The position numbers were made by a program, and so were the translations under genes. The notes under the pieces were generated by a model that saw only the letters and a program-made list of their open reading frames with translations, had not been told where the DNA came from and did no database searches. A stretch of 64,000 bases of DNA from assembly GCA_036380735.1 (NCBI GenBank), contig DASVEE010000075.1, forward strand, positions 21,270-85,269, read 5' to 3'. Positions 1 to 8,687 of the stretch are shown one piece after another. The stretch is from DASVEE01 sp036380735 (GTDB taxonomy: Bacteria > Acidobacteriota > Thermoanaerobaculia > Gp7-AA8). Each line of letters starts with the position of its first letter. Positions within the stretch are counted from its first letter, which is position 1.

Positions 1-1406
1 CCGATCGGATACTCGAGGCGGCAGTGCCCGTCGACGGTGCGCACGATGGCGAGCGCACTGCCGTCCGGTGTCCAATCCGCTTCCTCCACGTCTTCGGCGA
101 TCGCGCGCGGCGCACCGCCGGCAATCGCGACCTGCGCCAGCGTCCCGGTATCGCGCAGGTAACCGACGGGACGCCGCCCGAGGGAGATGGCCAGTTGTCC
201 GGTGGACGAGACCGAAAGGATGTCGGCGACGCCGAAGCCGAGGTCACGCGACTCCGGCGAATCGGGGCGGAGCGAGTACACCGCGACGGGATTGCCGCCC
301 CAGCGCGCGCCGTAGAAGACGGTCTCGCCGTCCGGGGAGAAGCGCGCGCGGAAGATGGTGCCGGCACGGAACGTCAGCCGCTGGAAGCCCGGCGGCGGCG
401 CCGTGCCCTGGCGCGTCCCGGCGAAGTACGCCACCGCGAGCGCCCCGAGGAGCAGCAGCACTGCGACGATCGGCTTCCACGAGAGACGGCGGCCCAGGCG
501 CCGCGCGCGCGGCACCAGCGGGATCGATTGGCTGGTCAGCCCCGACATCGAGCCGAGGCCGAAGGCGAGGTCGCGCGCCGACTGGAAGCGCTCCTCCGGA
601 TTCTTCTCCAGGCAGTGGTGGATGACGCGTTCGAGCGCCGCCGGCACGAGCACGCCGACGTCGGCCAGGTCCTTCGGCTCTTCCTTCAGGATCGCGTTCA
701 GCGATTCGATGGGCGAGTCGCCGCGGAACGCCGGCTTCGCCGCCAGCATCTCGTAGAGAATCGCGCCGAAGGCGAAGATGTCGGAGCGGTGGTCGCCCGG
801 CTCGCCGCGCACCTGTTCGGGCGCCATGTAGCCGACGGTGCCGAGGATGCGGCCGGGCTCCGTCGGCGTGACGGGAAGCGTGGGTGCGTGATCGTCGATG
901 GAGCTCGACTCCGCGCCGGGGATGCGCGGATGCATCAGTTTGACGAGGCCGAAGTCGAGGATCTTCACCTGCCCGTCGCGCGTGAGGAAGAGGTTCTCCG
1001 GCTTCAGGTCGCGGTGAATGATCCCTTTCTCATGTGCCGCCGCGAGGCCGCGCGCGACCTGCACCGCGTAGTCGGTGGCCTTGCGCGCGTGCACCGGCCC
1101 CTGGCGCAGCCGCACGCGCATCGATTCGCCATCGAGCAGCTCCGTCACGATGTAGTGCAGATTCCCCTCGGTGCCCACATCGTAGATGGCCACGATGTTC
1201 GGGTGGTTCAGCATCCCGACGGCGCGCGCTTCCTGCTCGAAGCGGCGGAGCGCCTCGTCGTCGTGCGAGAGGTTCTGCGACAGCACCTTCACCGCGACGT
1301 CGCGCCCGAGCCGCGTGTCCTGGGCGCGGTAAACCTCGCCCATGCCGCCGGCGCCGATCGGCGCGACGATGCGGTAGGGACCGAGGAGCGTGTCGGGCGT
1401 GAGCAT
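1..1406 (-). CDS. Serine/threonine protein kinase with PD40/TolB-like C-terminal region (partial)
   Basis: Membrane-anchored Hanks-type kinase that phosphorylates Ser/Thr of unknown targets; the 3' part runs off the window. The visible 468 residues begin MLTPDTLLGPYRIV, with a glycine loop GAGGMGEVY near 16-24 and the catalytic Lys in DVAVKVL. The catalytic loop HRDLKPEN lies near residue 130 and the metal-binding DFG near 150, so it should be active. A single hydrophobic segment (VAVLLLLGALAVAYF) near 310-325 is followed by extracytoplasmic beta-propeller-like repeats with SPDG and TPDG motifs. This kinase-TM-PD40 layout is common in Acidobacteriota. It lies downstream of the S46 peptidase gene on the same strand, separated by a heptamer hairpin. 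Confidence 0.9.
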   Translation of the reverse strand, partial: MLTPDTLLGPYRIVAPIGAGGMGEVYRAQDTRLGRDVAVKVLSQNLSHDDEALRRFEQEARAVGMLNHPNIVAIYDVGTEGNLHYIVTELLDGESMRVRLRQGPVHARKATDYAVQVARGLAAAHEKGIIHRDLKPENLFLTRDGQVKILDFGLVKLMHPRIPGAESSSIDDHAPTLPVTPTEPGRILGTVGYMAPEQVRGEPGDHRSDIFAFGAILYEMLAAKPAFRGDSPIESLNAILKEEPKDLADVGVLVPAALERVIHHCLEKNPEERFQSARDLAFGLGSMSGLTSQSIPLVPRARRLGRRLSWKPIVAVLLLLGALAVAYFAGTRQGTAPPPGFQRLTFRAGTIFRARFSPDGETVFYGARWGGNPVAVYSLRPDSPESRDLGFGVADILSVSSTGQLAISLGRRPVGYLRDTGTLAQVAIAGGAPRAIAEDVEEADWTPDGSALAIVRTVDGHCRLEYPI

Positions 1407-1416
1407 CTTGACGACG

Positions 1417-1489
1417 GTTGTCCGTTTACCGTTGTCCGTTGTCCGTGCTCCGCTTCACCACGGAAAACGGACAACGGTCAACGGACAAC
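1417..1489. repeat. Heptamer-armed hairpin (GTTGTCC type)
   Basis: Two 29-base arms (1417-1445 and 1461-1489) are reverse complements with only two mismatches around a 15-base loop. Each arm is a run of 7-bp units such as GTTGTCC. It fills the gap between the S46 peptidase stop codon and the kinase start. The same unit sequence recurs inside tilS at 35251-35282. Confidence 0.85.
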
Positions 1490-1492
1490 GTG

Positions 1493-3568
1493 TTACTTCA
1501 CACGCAGCTCCTTCAGCAGCTCGTCCGCGTTCTGCACTTCATCGAGGAGCCAGAGCATGTAGCGGATGTCGACGTTCACGTTGCGGTTGACGTCGGGGTT
1601 GTAGCCGAAGTCGTTGGCCACGTTCTCCCACACGCGGTCGAAGTTGAGGCCGACGAGCTCACCGCGGCCGTTGAGCGTCGGGCTGCCCGAGTTGCCGCCG
1701 GTCGTGTCGGCGTCGGAGAGGAAGTTGATCGGCAGGTCGGGACGGCCGCGGAGGACCGCCGCGGGGGCGTTGAACGGCTCGGCGCCGGTGTTCTTCTCCA
1801 CGATGCCGCGGAGGAACGTCTGCGGCGTGTACATCACGCCGTCGCGCGGTGCGTAGCCCATCACGTGCGCGAAGCTGACGCGCAGCGTGGAGTTCGCGTC
1901 GGGCGCCACCGGCTTGCCGGCGTGCGCGATGACGGCGCGGCGCCACACGGGTCGCAGACGAGAGATCGTCGCATCCCACTGCTCGACGCGCTGCTTCATC
2001 TGACGGAGCTCGGAGTCGAGCGCGAAGCCGAGCTCGAGGAGCGGGTCGCGGCGCGCGCGAAGCTGCTGCGGCGTCTCGTCGAACATCTTCATCCGCTCGT
2101 TCAGGTCGAGCACCTTCGAGCCGGCGTAGAGGGTGTCGATCGTCTGCTCGACGTTCTTCCCCTCGAACGCGCGGTCGATCGTTTCGAGGCGGCTCGACCG
2201 CGGCAGTTGCAGCGCGCGGCGGACGAACGACGCGAACATCGCTTTGTCCGCGGCGGCGAAGTAGTTCTTCTGCTCGCGCTCGAGCTGCTGGCGGACGCGC
2301 GCGATGTTGCGCTCCATGAACGTCGCGTCGCGCTCGGCGTCCGGCTTCTGCCGCTCCGTCGCCGCGCGGGTGACGTTCGCCGCCAGGACCAGCGCGCGCG
2401 GTCCGAGCGGCCCGAGCGACGCCGGCGTGTACTGGATCTGCTGCAGGAGGAAGTCGTGGTCGAACGTCTGCTGCTGCTCGCGCGCCATGGCGGTCAGCGC
2501 GGCACGCGCGGCGACCGAGGGGCGATGCTCTTCGCGCGACTGAGCCCACGCGAGCACGGCCTCATCGCGCTGCTTCTGCTGATCGAGGATGCTGCCGCGC
2601 TTGAACCCCGCGAGCTGCCCCTCGGCGTTCTTCCGCCGGTTGTGCAGCGTCTTGAGCGTGTTCGCGACGGCGATGCCGCCCTCGGCGTTCCCCTTCGACG
2701 TCTCCTCGAGGATGCGGATCCATTCGCTGTAGACGTCGTTGCGCGCGGTGAAGAACTGATGGCGCTCCGTCATCTCGTCCGCGGTCAGCGAACGGTAGGT
2801 GATGCCGGGGTAGCCGAGGACCATGACGAAGTCGCCGGGTTTGACGCCTTTCGAGGAGATCGGGAGCCACTGCGCCGGCCGGAACGGCTGTCCGTTGACG
2901 TACGCGCGGCCGATGGCGAAGTCGCCGGTGTGGCGCGGCCACATCCAGTTGTCGACCTCACCGCCGTATTCGCCGACGGAGCGGGGCGGCGCGTACACGA
3001 GGCGGACGTCGGCGAGCTCCGTCGCCTCCTGCAGGATGTACTGCACGCCACCGTCGTGAGCGGCGACCTTGCAGCGCGTGTTCGGCTGCTTCTCGCACTC
3101 GGCGACGAGGTCGTTCATCTTCCGCTCGATGGCGCGAAGACGCTCTGTGTCCGTAGCGTTCTTCGGAACGGCGGCGAGCACCTGCGCGCCGACGTCGACG
3201 AAGCGCTTGGGGAAGGTGAGGCGCGTGGTCTTGCTCGGCAGCTCCGCGTCGCGGGTCCGAGCGAGGAAGCCCTTCTCGATGATGTCGTTCTGCGGGGTCG
3301 AGTGCTCCTGCAGGACGCCGAAGAGGCAGTGATGGTTCGTGACGAAGAGCCCGTCGGGGGAGACGAAGCCGCCGGAGCAGCCGCCGACGTTGACCGTGGC
3401 GGAAAGCAGCGTCTGCAATTGCGCGGGGGTGATCTCGAGCCCTTCTTTCTTCAGCCAGGCGGCGTCGAGCTCGAGGACCTGCTGCGGAGTCCACTTCCCC
3501 TCGAGCGCGTACGCGGCGACGGGAAGGGCGAGAAGGATGAGGAGCGGGAGAAGGCGTCTCAGCGTCAT
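1493..3568 (-). CDS. S46 family serine peptidase (dipeptidyl-peptidase 7/11-like)
   Basis: Secreted exopeptidase of family S46, expected to release dipeptides from the N-terminus of peptides in the periplasm. The 691-residue product starts with a clear Sec signal (MTLRRLLPLLILLALPVAAYA); an in-frame ATG 13 codons upstream would spoil this signal, so I chose the later start. The chymotrypsin-like triad is visible: His in VTNHHC near 79-80, Asp in DNWMWPRHTGDF, and Ser in GNSGSP near 627. Length matches the family (about 700). It is divergent from the GT-C-like gene across a gap of two 21-bp repeat arrays. DPP7 and DPP11 specificity cannot be separated by eye. Confidence 0.93.
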   Translation of the reverse strand: MTLRRLLPLLILLALPVAAYALEGKWTPQQVLELDAAWLKKEGLEITPAQLQTLLSATVNVGGCSGGFVSPDGLFVTNHHCLFGVLQEHSTPQNDIIEKGFLARTRDAELPSKTTRLTFPKRFVDVGAQVLAAVPKNATDTERLRAIERKMNDLVAECEKQPNTRCKVAAHDGGVQYILQEATELADVRLVYAPPRSVGEYGGEVDNWMWPRHTGDFAIGRAYVNGQPFRPAQWLPISSKGVKPGDFVMVLGYPGITYRSLTADEMTERHQFFTARNDVYSEWIRILEETSKGNAEGGIAVANTLKTLHNRRKNAEGQLAGFKRGSILDQQKQRDEAVLAWAQSREEHRPSVAARAALTAMAREQQQTFDHDFLLQQIQYTPASLGPLGPRALVLAANVTRAATERQKPDAERDATFMERNIARVRQQLEREQKNYFAAADKAMFASFVRRALQLPRSSRLETIDRAFEGKNVEQTIDTLYAGSKVLDLNERMKMFDETPQQLRARRDPLLELGFALDSELRQMKQRVEQWDATISRLRPVWRRAVIAHAGKPVAPDANSTLRVSFAHVMGYAPRDGVMYTPQTFLRGIVEKNTGAEPFNAPAAVLRGRPDLPINFLSDADTTGGNSGSPTLNGRGELVGLNFDRVWENVANDFGYNPDVNRNVNVDIRYMLWLLDEVQNADELLKELRVK

Positions 3569-3740
3569 CACGGCGGGAAACAGTATCAGAGGAGGGGGGG
3601 CTTCCACGTGCGGTGGATTGTTCCCGGTCCCACACCGGACGCTGAGAGGTACGGCCCAGGCACCGGAAGCGCTGCGCAGGAACCATCGAGCGCCCGGGCC
3701 GGCGCCGCGAGTGCCGAAGCGGGCGCCAGGAGGATCCGCT

Positions 3741-3943
3741 CGGGCGCTCGCAGTGCCCGGTCGGGCGCTCGCAGTGTCCGCGCGGGCGCTCGCAGTGTCC
3801 GCGCGGGCGCTCGAAGTGTCCGAGCGGGCGCTCGAAGTGTCCGAGCGGACGCTCGCAGTGTCCGGGCGGGCGCTCGCAGTGTCCGAGCGGGCGCTCGAAG
3901 TGTCCGAGCGGGCGCTCGCAGTGTCCGAGCGGGCGCTCGCAGA
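3741..3943. repeat. 21-bp tandem repeat array A
   Basis: About ten copies of a 21-bp unit (consensus GCGCTCGCAGTGTCCGAGCG plus one base). Each unit contains the dyad GAGCG-GG-CGCTC. Degenerate copies extend upstream to about 3720. The remaining part of the 3569-4355 gap, up to about 3720, shows nothing recognisable. The array passes without a break in period into array B. Confidence 0.9.
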
Positions 3944-4282
3944 TTCCAGTGCGCAGCTCGCGGATTCCAGTGTGCAGCTCGAAGATTCCAGTGCGCAGCT
4001 CGAAGATTCCAGTGCGCAGCTCGCGGATTCCAGCGCGCAGCTCGCGGATTCCGGTGCGCAGCTCGCGGATTCCAGTGCGCAGCTCGAGGATTCCGGTGCG
4101 CAGCTCGAAGATTCCGGTGCGCAGCTCGCGGATTCCAGTGCGCAGCTCGCGGATTCCGGTCCGCAGCTCGCGGATTCCGGTCCGCAGCTCGGGGATTCCA
4201 GTGCGCAGCTCGAGGATCCCAGTGCGCAGCTCGAGGATTCCAGTCGGCAGCTCGCGGATTCCAGTGCGCAGCTCGCGGTGCG
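3944..4282. repeat. 21-bp tandem repeat array B
   Basis: Sixteen copies of a 21-bp unit (ATTCCAGTGCGCAGCTCGCG plus one base), with scattered point differences. It has the same period as array A but an unrelated sequence. Because 21 is a multiple of three, the array is stop-free and reads as heptads (DSSAQLA) in frame with the downstream gene, but there is no separate start or ribosome site for it. Confidence 0.9.
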
Positions 4283-4330
4283 CGTAGCGCAGCACCAAAA
4301 ACCGAAAACCGAAAACCGACAACCCCAAAT
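4283..4330. repeat. Half of a CGGTTTT-type hairpin
   Basis: The sequence GCGCAGCACC followed by 7-bp units of CCGAAAA matches the right arm of the full hairpins at 36821-36916 and 46483-46580. The matching left arm is missing; array B ends where it should be. Confidence 0.7.
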
Positions 4331-4355
4331 CCAATCCGGCTACACTCGCGCGCGC

Positions 4356-6665
4356 ATGCGCCGCGCCGCCCGTGAGCTCGCCATCATCGCCGTGTACCTC
4401 GTGCTGGCCGTCCTGATGACGTGGCCGCTCGCGCCGAATCTCTCCACCGCCGTCTCCGACCTCGGCGATCCGCTGCTCAATGCCTGGATCCTCGACTGGG
4501 TCTGCTACGCGCTGACGCATCAGCCGCTCGACCTCTACGACGCGCCGATGTTCTACCCCGGGAAACTGCCGCTGGCGTACAGCGAGAACCTCGTGGCGAT
4601 CGGCGTCCTCGTGCTGCCGTTCTGGCTGGCCGGGGCGACGCCGGTGGCGCTGCACGGGATCGCGACACTGCTCGGCTTCGCGCTCTCCGGCTACGGGGCA
4701 TTCGTGCTGGCGCGAGTGGTCACGCGCAGCTTCATTCCGTCCTTCGCGGCGGGGCTGTTCTTCGCGTTCGTCGGTTTCAAGTTCGACCACCTGCCGCACG
4801 TGCAGATCGTCTTCAGCGCCTGGGTACCGCTGCTGCTGGCGGCGCTGCTGATTTACTGGCGCAAGCCGTCGCTGCGCCACGCGGTCTTCTTCGGCGCCAT
4901 GTGGGTGCTGAACGGCCTGACGAACGTCTACTTTTTGCTGTTCCTGGCGGCGACGGCGATCGTGACGTTCGCCTTCTTCGCCCTCATCGGCGACCGCCGC
5001 CCGCTCCGCTTCTGGCTCGGCCTCGGCGCCACGCTGGTCGCGGCGATGCTCGTGCTGCTGCCGTTCCTCCTTCCGTACCGGATCGTGGGGAAGGAGTACA
5101 AGATGAAACGCTGGCCCGGCGAGGTCGCACCCGGCTCCGCGGTGTGGAACGACTGGCTGGTTGCGTCGTACGCCAACCGTCTGTATGGGCCGGTGGCTGA
5201 TGACGCGAAGCGCAACCCGGAAAGACAGCTGTTTCCCGGGATGGCCATCGTGATCTTGACGCTGGCGGCCTTCGTCAAGCGAAAGCACGATGGGACCCAT
5301 GGGACGAATGGGACCGATGGGACCCGTGCAGGGCCGGTGCGGTTTCCTCGGGCGCTGGAGGTGCTGATCGTCCTGGCGCTGGTCCTCGCCTGGCTGGGCG
5401 CGGCCACGGACCGCTTCGAATGGACCATCGGCAGCCAGCGCATCATGAGCATGAACAGCTCCGACGTGCCGATGGTCGTGGCCATCGTGGCGGCGGCGAT
5501 CCGTTTCCGCGAGACGCTGCGCAACCTCGCGCGGCGCTCGCGCTTCACGCTCGAAGAGCAGGCCGCGGCGCTCTGGATCGTCGTCGGCGTCCTCGGCTCC
5601 CTCGGGCTCAACGCGTTCTTCTACACGTTCTTCTACATGCGCTTCGGTCCCTTCGCCGCGATGCGCGTGCCGGCGCGATGGGCCATCGTCGCCTACGCCG
5701 GTCTCGCCGTCTGGGGCGCGCTCGGGATGCGCGAGCTGCTGCAGCGCACGCAGCGCCGCACGCTCGTGGCGATGCTGCTGACGCTCGTCATCGCGGTCGA
5801 CGTGCTGCCGCGCCCGATCCGGTGGGAGCAGGCGATCGTCGAGCCGGCGCCGGTGTATCGCTGGCTGAACAAGACACGCGTCGGCCCGGTGTTGGAGCTT
5901 CCCGTGCGCGCCGAAGCGATCGAGTACCAGTACCTCCTCGGCTCCACCGCCCATCACGTGCCGATCGTCAACGGCAGCTCCGGCTTCGAGCCGCCGACGC
6001 ACTCCCTCGTCCGCACGGCCGAACACGAGCGCCGCTACGACGAGGTGCTGCGCCTCGTCGAGGAGAGCGGCACGCGGCTGATCGTGGTGCACGCCGACTG
6101 GCTCGGCGAGGGACGCGGCCCGGTCGTCGAATGGCTGCGCGCCAACGTCGCCAGCGGACGGCTGGCCTTCCTCCGCCGCTTCGACCACGACTACTCGGGC
6201 GACTACGTCTTCGCCATCACCCGCAACCTGCCGCGCTGGCAGCCGCTGCGCGCCGAGGAAGTGCCGGACGGCTCCGGCCACCTGCCGGCGCAGAATCTCG
6301 AGCGATTCTTCGAAGGGAAGACGACCTACAGCCACGAGATCCTGGCGCGCGTCGAGGAGCCGCGTCGCGACGACGTCATCACCGGTCCGCTCCGCGTCAA
6401 AGGATGGGCGCTGTCGCCGCACGGCATCCGCCGCGTGACGGTCCGCGTGTACGCCGGACGCCACAAGGTGGACGCGCCGCTGCAGGAGCGGGGCGACGTC
6501 AAGCAGCTCTACACCTGGTACTACTTCACCGAGAAGCCCGGGTTCGAGGTGGTACTGCCGGCGCGCCCGCGCTGGATGCCGGAACGCACCGACGTGCAGG
6601 TGGAAATCGAAGATCGCGCGGGGCGCGTGATGCGGACGCGCGATGTGTTGATCGAGTGGAAGTGA
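4356..6665 (+). CDS. GT-C-like polytopic membrane protein (putative glycosyltransferase)
   Basis: A 769-residue inner-membrane protein with about ten hydrophobic segments in the first 500 residues and a soluble C-terminal part that ends in a beta-rich domain. The layout resembles GT-C transferases that use polyprenyl-linked sugars: an early loop with DLGDPLLNAWILDW near 40-53, then alternating helices. No family-defining catalytic motif can be named with certainty. ATG at 4356 opens on MRRAARELAIIAVYLVLAV, a natural first helix; the open frame upstream is only repeat DNA. An odd segment (KHDGTHGTNGTDGTR) near residues 310-325 is encoded by the 9-bp genomic repeat inserted in frame in a loop between membrane helices. 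Confidence 0.75.
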   Translation: MRRAARELAIIAVYLVLAVLMTWPLAPNLSTAVSDLGDPLLNAWILDWVCYALTHQPLDLYDAPMFYPGKLPLAYSENLVAIGVLVLPFWLAGATPVALHGIATLLGFALSGYGAFVLARVVTRSFIPSFAAGLFFAFVGFKFDHLPHVQIVFSAWVPLLLAALLIYWRKPSLRHAVFFGAMWVLNGLTNVYFLLFLAATAIVTFAFFALIGDRRPLRFWLGLGATLVAAMLVLLPFLLPYRIVGKEYKMKRWPGEVAPGSAVWNDWLVASYANRLYGPVADDAKRNPERQLFPGMAIVILTLAAFVKRKHDGTHGTNGTDGTRAGPVRFPRALEVLIVLALVLAWLGAATDRFEWTIGSQRIMSMNSSDVPMVVAIVAAAIRFRETLRNLARRSRFTLEEQAAALWIVVGVLGSLGLNAFFYTFFYMRFGPFAAMRVPARWAIVAYAGLAVWGALGMRELLQRTQRRTLVAMLLTLVIAVDVLPRPIRWEQAIVEPAPVYRWLNKTRVGPVLELPVRAEAIEYQYLLGSTAHHVPIVNGSSGFEPPTHSLVRTAEHERRYDEVLRLVEESGTRLIVVHADWLGEGRGPVVEWLRANVASGRLAFLRRFDHDYSGDYVFAITRNLPRWQPLRAEEVPDGSGHLPAQNLERFFEGKTTYSHEILARVEEPRRDDVITGPLRVKGWALSPHGIRRVTVRVYAGRHKVDAPLQERGDVKQLYTWYYFTEKPGFEVVLPARPRWMPERTDVQVEIEDRAGRVMRTRDVLIEWK
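5289..5326. repeat. 9-bp repeats inside a coding sequence
   Basis: Four units of the GGGACCNAT/GGGACGAAT type lie in frame within the GT-C-like gene. They are the same unit as in the intergenic 9-bp elements. They encode the Gly-Thr-Asn/Asp/His-rich stretch of the protein. Confidence 0.85.
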
Positions 6666-6666
6666 C

Positions 6667-6820
6667 GGGGAACGATAGGACGAATAGGACAGATAGGACG
6701 GATAGGACGAATAGGTAGACCGCCGCCCAACCACGACCGCCATTCCCAGAAATGCACGGCGGCCGACCTATTCGTCCTATAGGTCCTATAAGTCCTATAG
6801 GTCCCATTCGTCCTATCGTT
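6667..6820. repeat. 9-bp tandem-repeat inverted element
   Basis: Left arm begins GGGAACGATAGGACGAATAG and the right arm ends with its complement just before the lipoprotein stop codon. The core contains GGTAGACCGCCGCCCAACC, which is shared with the elements at 50928 and 12776. It fills the entire gap between two convergent genes and starts one base after the stop of the GT-C-like gene. Confidence 0.9.
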
Positions 6821-7363
6821 CTACCTGGCCGCGCTGACTTCCACGAACCGCAATTCGCCCAGCAGCGCCTCCAGGTGTTCGCGGCTGACGCCGGACCACA
6901 CGTTGTACAGGCAGTCCTGACCGGCGATGCGCAGGTAGGCCAGTTGCTTCGGACCGGTGCCGCCTTCGGGGCCGTAGCCGGCGCTGCTGCCGTCCTCCCA
7001 GGTGATCTTGTGCGGCCATTCGTCGTACGCCGGGTCGGAGGCGCGGGAGCCCGTGCCGGCGATGCCGAACGCGCTGCGCTGGTCGGGCGTGTCGTACGCC
7101 ACCGCCCAGCCGCCCGCGAAGTAGGCGCTGCGCGGCGTCGCTTCAGGCACGCCCAACGACGCAGGCGCGATCAAAGCGCACGTTGTGCGGTTCTGCGCGT
7201 TGCGCCATTCCGTGCGGTACACCGCAGGGACCTGCGCCGCGGCGAGCTTCGCGCCAGCCCATGGTGCCGGACGTGGCGCCGGAGGCGCGGTGGGTGACGG
7301 TGTCGTGGCCGTCGTACAGCCGAGGGCCACGGCCAGGAGCAGGAGGATCGTGAGCCGTTTCAT
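6821..7363 (-). CDS. Predicted lipoprotein of unknown function
   Basis: A 180-residue protein with a lipoprotein signal: MKRLTILLLLAVALGC, with the lipobox Cys at 16. A Thr/Pro/Ala-rich linker follows, then a globular domain of about 140 residues containing two Cys (TCALIAP and DCLYNVWSG) that might form a disulfide. I do not recognise the family. The start codon overlaps the stop of the upstream S9 hydrolase gene by four bases (ATGA), so the two are translationally coupled and probably act together in the envelope. The stop TAG directly abuts a 9-bp repeat element. Confidence 0.75.
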   Translation of the reverse strand: MKRLTILLLLAVALGCTTATTPSPTAPPAPRPAPWAGAKLAAAQVPAVYRTEWRNAQNRTTCALIAPASLGVPEATPRSAYFAGGWAVAYDTPDQRSAFGIAGTGSRASDPAYDEWPHKITWEDGSSAGYGPEGGTGPKQLAYLRIAGQDCLYNVWSGVSREHLEALLGELRFVEVSAAR

Positions 7364-8355
7364 TTCAGGTGCCTCGCGAGGAACGCGCGCATCTCCTCAC
7401 GCGATTCGCGCGCCAGCCGCGTGTCGATGCGGTTGAAGCGATGCCCGCCGGGAGCGTTCTCGTAGATCTTGTACTCGAACTTCTTGTCCGCCGCTTTCAG
7501 CGCGGCGATGAGATGCTCGACCTCGAGCACGTTCACGTCTTCGTCGTTCGTGGTGGTGTGGATGAGGAGCGGCGTCGCGAGCTTCTCCACGTGATACACC
7601 GGCGACCGTCTCCGGTACTCCATCACGTTGTCCTCGGCCTGCTTGCCGATGAACTCCTCGAACAGCTCGCGGTAGCCGGCGCTCTTGTAGCCCATGCGTT
7701 GCACCAGATCGCTGACCGGCACGCCGGCGTACGCGACGTGGTAGTCGTTCGGCCAGCGGAAGATGTTGAGCAACGTCTGATAGCCGCCGTGACTCCAGCC
7801 GATGATCCCGATCCGCTTCGGATCGACGCTGGCCAGGTTCTCGACCGCCCAGTTGCGCGTGTCGTGGACGTCGTCGACCTCCGCGCCGCCGTAATCGATC
7901 TGGCTGTACAGATCGCCACCATGCCCGATCGAGCCGCGGTACTCCGGTGAGACGATGACGTAGCCGTCCTCGAGCAGCTCGCGGAAGATGTGCGCGTAAT
8001 TCGACGTGAGCCGTCCATGCACGCCGCCATGCACGAACACCAGCATCGGTGCCCGTCCCTTCAGGTTCTTCGGCGCGAAGACGTACACCGGAAAGATGAG
8101 CGGATTCCCCGCATTCTGCCCGGTCGCATTCGACTCCCGCCGCGGCTTGCTGCTGGCAATCTCATACTTCTGAATGTCCGCGACGTCGCCCAGCTTGAAG
8201 TACCACATCGCGTCATCGATGCTGCGCTGCGTATCTTCAAAATCGCGGTCGAGCCCGCGCTGGAGACTATCGAGCTGCTTGGTTGTGTCCTGCGCCAGCA
8301 ACACGCCTGAAACGAGTGCAAAGAGGAGCGTGAGAACCACGAAACGCATTCGCAT
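7360..8355 (-). CDS. Secreted alpha/beta hydrolase, prolyl oligopeptidase (S9) type
   Basis: A 331-residue exported hydrolase with a signal peptide in the first 21 residues (ending VLLAQ). The alpha/beta fold elements are clear: oxyanion loop VFVHGG near 107-111, nucleophile Ser188 in GWSHGG, an acidic residue in TTNDEDVN, and the catalytic His in PGGHRF near the C-terminus. It is the catalytic domain of the S9/dienelactone-hydrolase type without the N-terminal propeller of full prolyl oligopeptidases, so either peptide or ester bonds may be the target. It is the first gene of a two-gene unit with the lipoprotein gene. Confidence 0.85.
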   Translation of the reverse strand: MRMRFVVLTLLFALVSGVLLAQDTTKQLDSLQRGLDRDFEDTQRSIDDAMWYFKLGDVADIQKYEIASSKPRRESNATGQNAGNPLIFPVYVFAPKNLKGRAPMLVFVHGGVHGRLTSNYAHIFRELLEDGYVIVSPEYRGSIGHGGDLYSQIDYGGAEVDDVHDTRNWAVENLASVDPKRIGIIGWSHGGYQTLLNIFRWPNDYHVAYAGVPVSDLVQRMGYKSAGYRELFEEFIGKQAEDNVMEYRRRSPVYHVEKLATPLLIHTTTNDEDVNVLEVEHLIAALKAADKKFEYKIYENAPGGHRFNRIDTRLARESREEMRAFLARHLK

Positions 8356-8411
8356 ACGGCGGAGGATATTAACCGCTAGCCGACGAGTATGGTGGGGCGT
8401 ATCCTGACATC

Positions 8412-8687
8412 ATGAATGGCCCGGCAGATACAACGACGACTATCGATGGCGCCGGACGCTTGGTTGTGCCGAAAGAGGTGCGCGATCTCGCCGGCCTCGA
8501 ACCGGGAGTACCACTGCTGATCCGCTACCGCGACGGCCGCATCGAGATCGAGCCCAAGCCTCGTGCGGTGCGCTTCGAGCGCAGAGGCCGCGTCCAGGTC
8601 GCCGTGGCCGTCGATCCCGGTGAGCCGCTTACCGAGGATGTAGTCGGTGACACTCTCCGTCAGCTACGGGAGCGCGATCCAGAGTGA
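8412..8687 (+). CDS. AbrB/SpoVT-type antitoxin (VapB-like)
   Basis: A 91-residue protein whose N-terminal 50 residues fit the swapped-hairpin AbrB/MazE DNA-binding fold: TTTIDGAGRLVVPKEVRD, then LEPGVPLLIRYRDGRIEIEP. The C-terminal 40 residues (through LRQLRERDPE) should be the toxin-binding tail. It overlaps the PIN toxin gene by four bases, the usual layout for a VapBC module. By family knowledge the complex would bind its own promoter region (8356-8411), but I could not mark an operator. Confidence 0.88.
   Translation: MNGPADTTTTIDGAGRLVVPKEVRDLAGLEPGVPLLIRYRDGRIEIEPKPRAVRFERRGRVQVAVAVDPGEPLTEDVVGDTLRQLRERDPE

Noticed and set aside
3339..4355. Extension of the GT-C-like protein upstream through the repeat arrays
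   Set aside because: The frame is open, but it would add heptad repeats and antisense peptidase sequence before a natural first membrane helix at 4356.
1418..6743. Very long open frames opposite or across the S46 and GT-C genes
   Set aside because: They exist because GC-rich coding DNA and 21-bp arrays lack stops in several frames. They have no ribosome site, domain or plausible composition.
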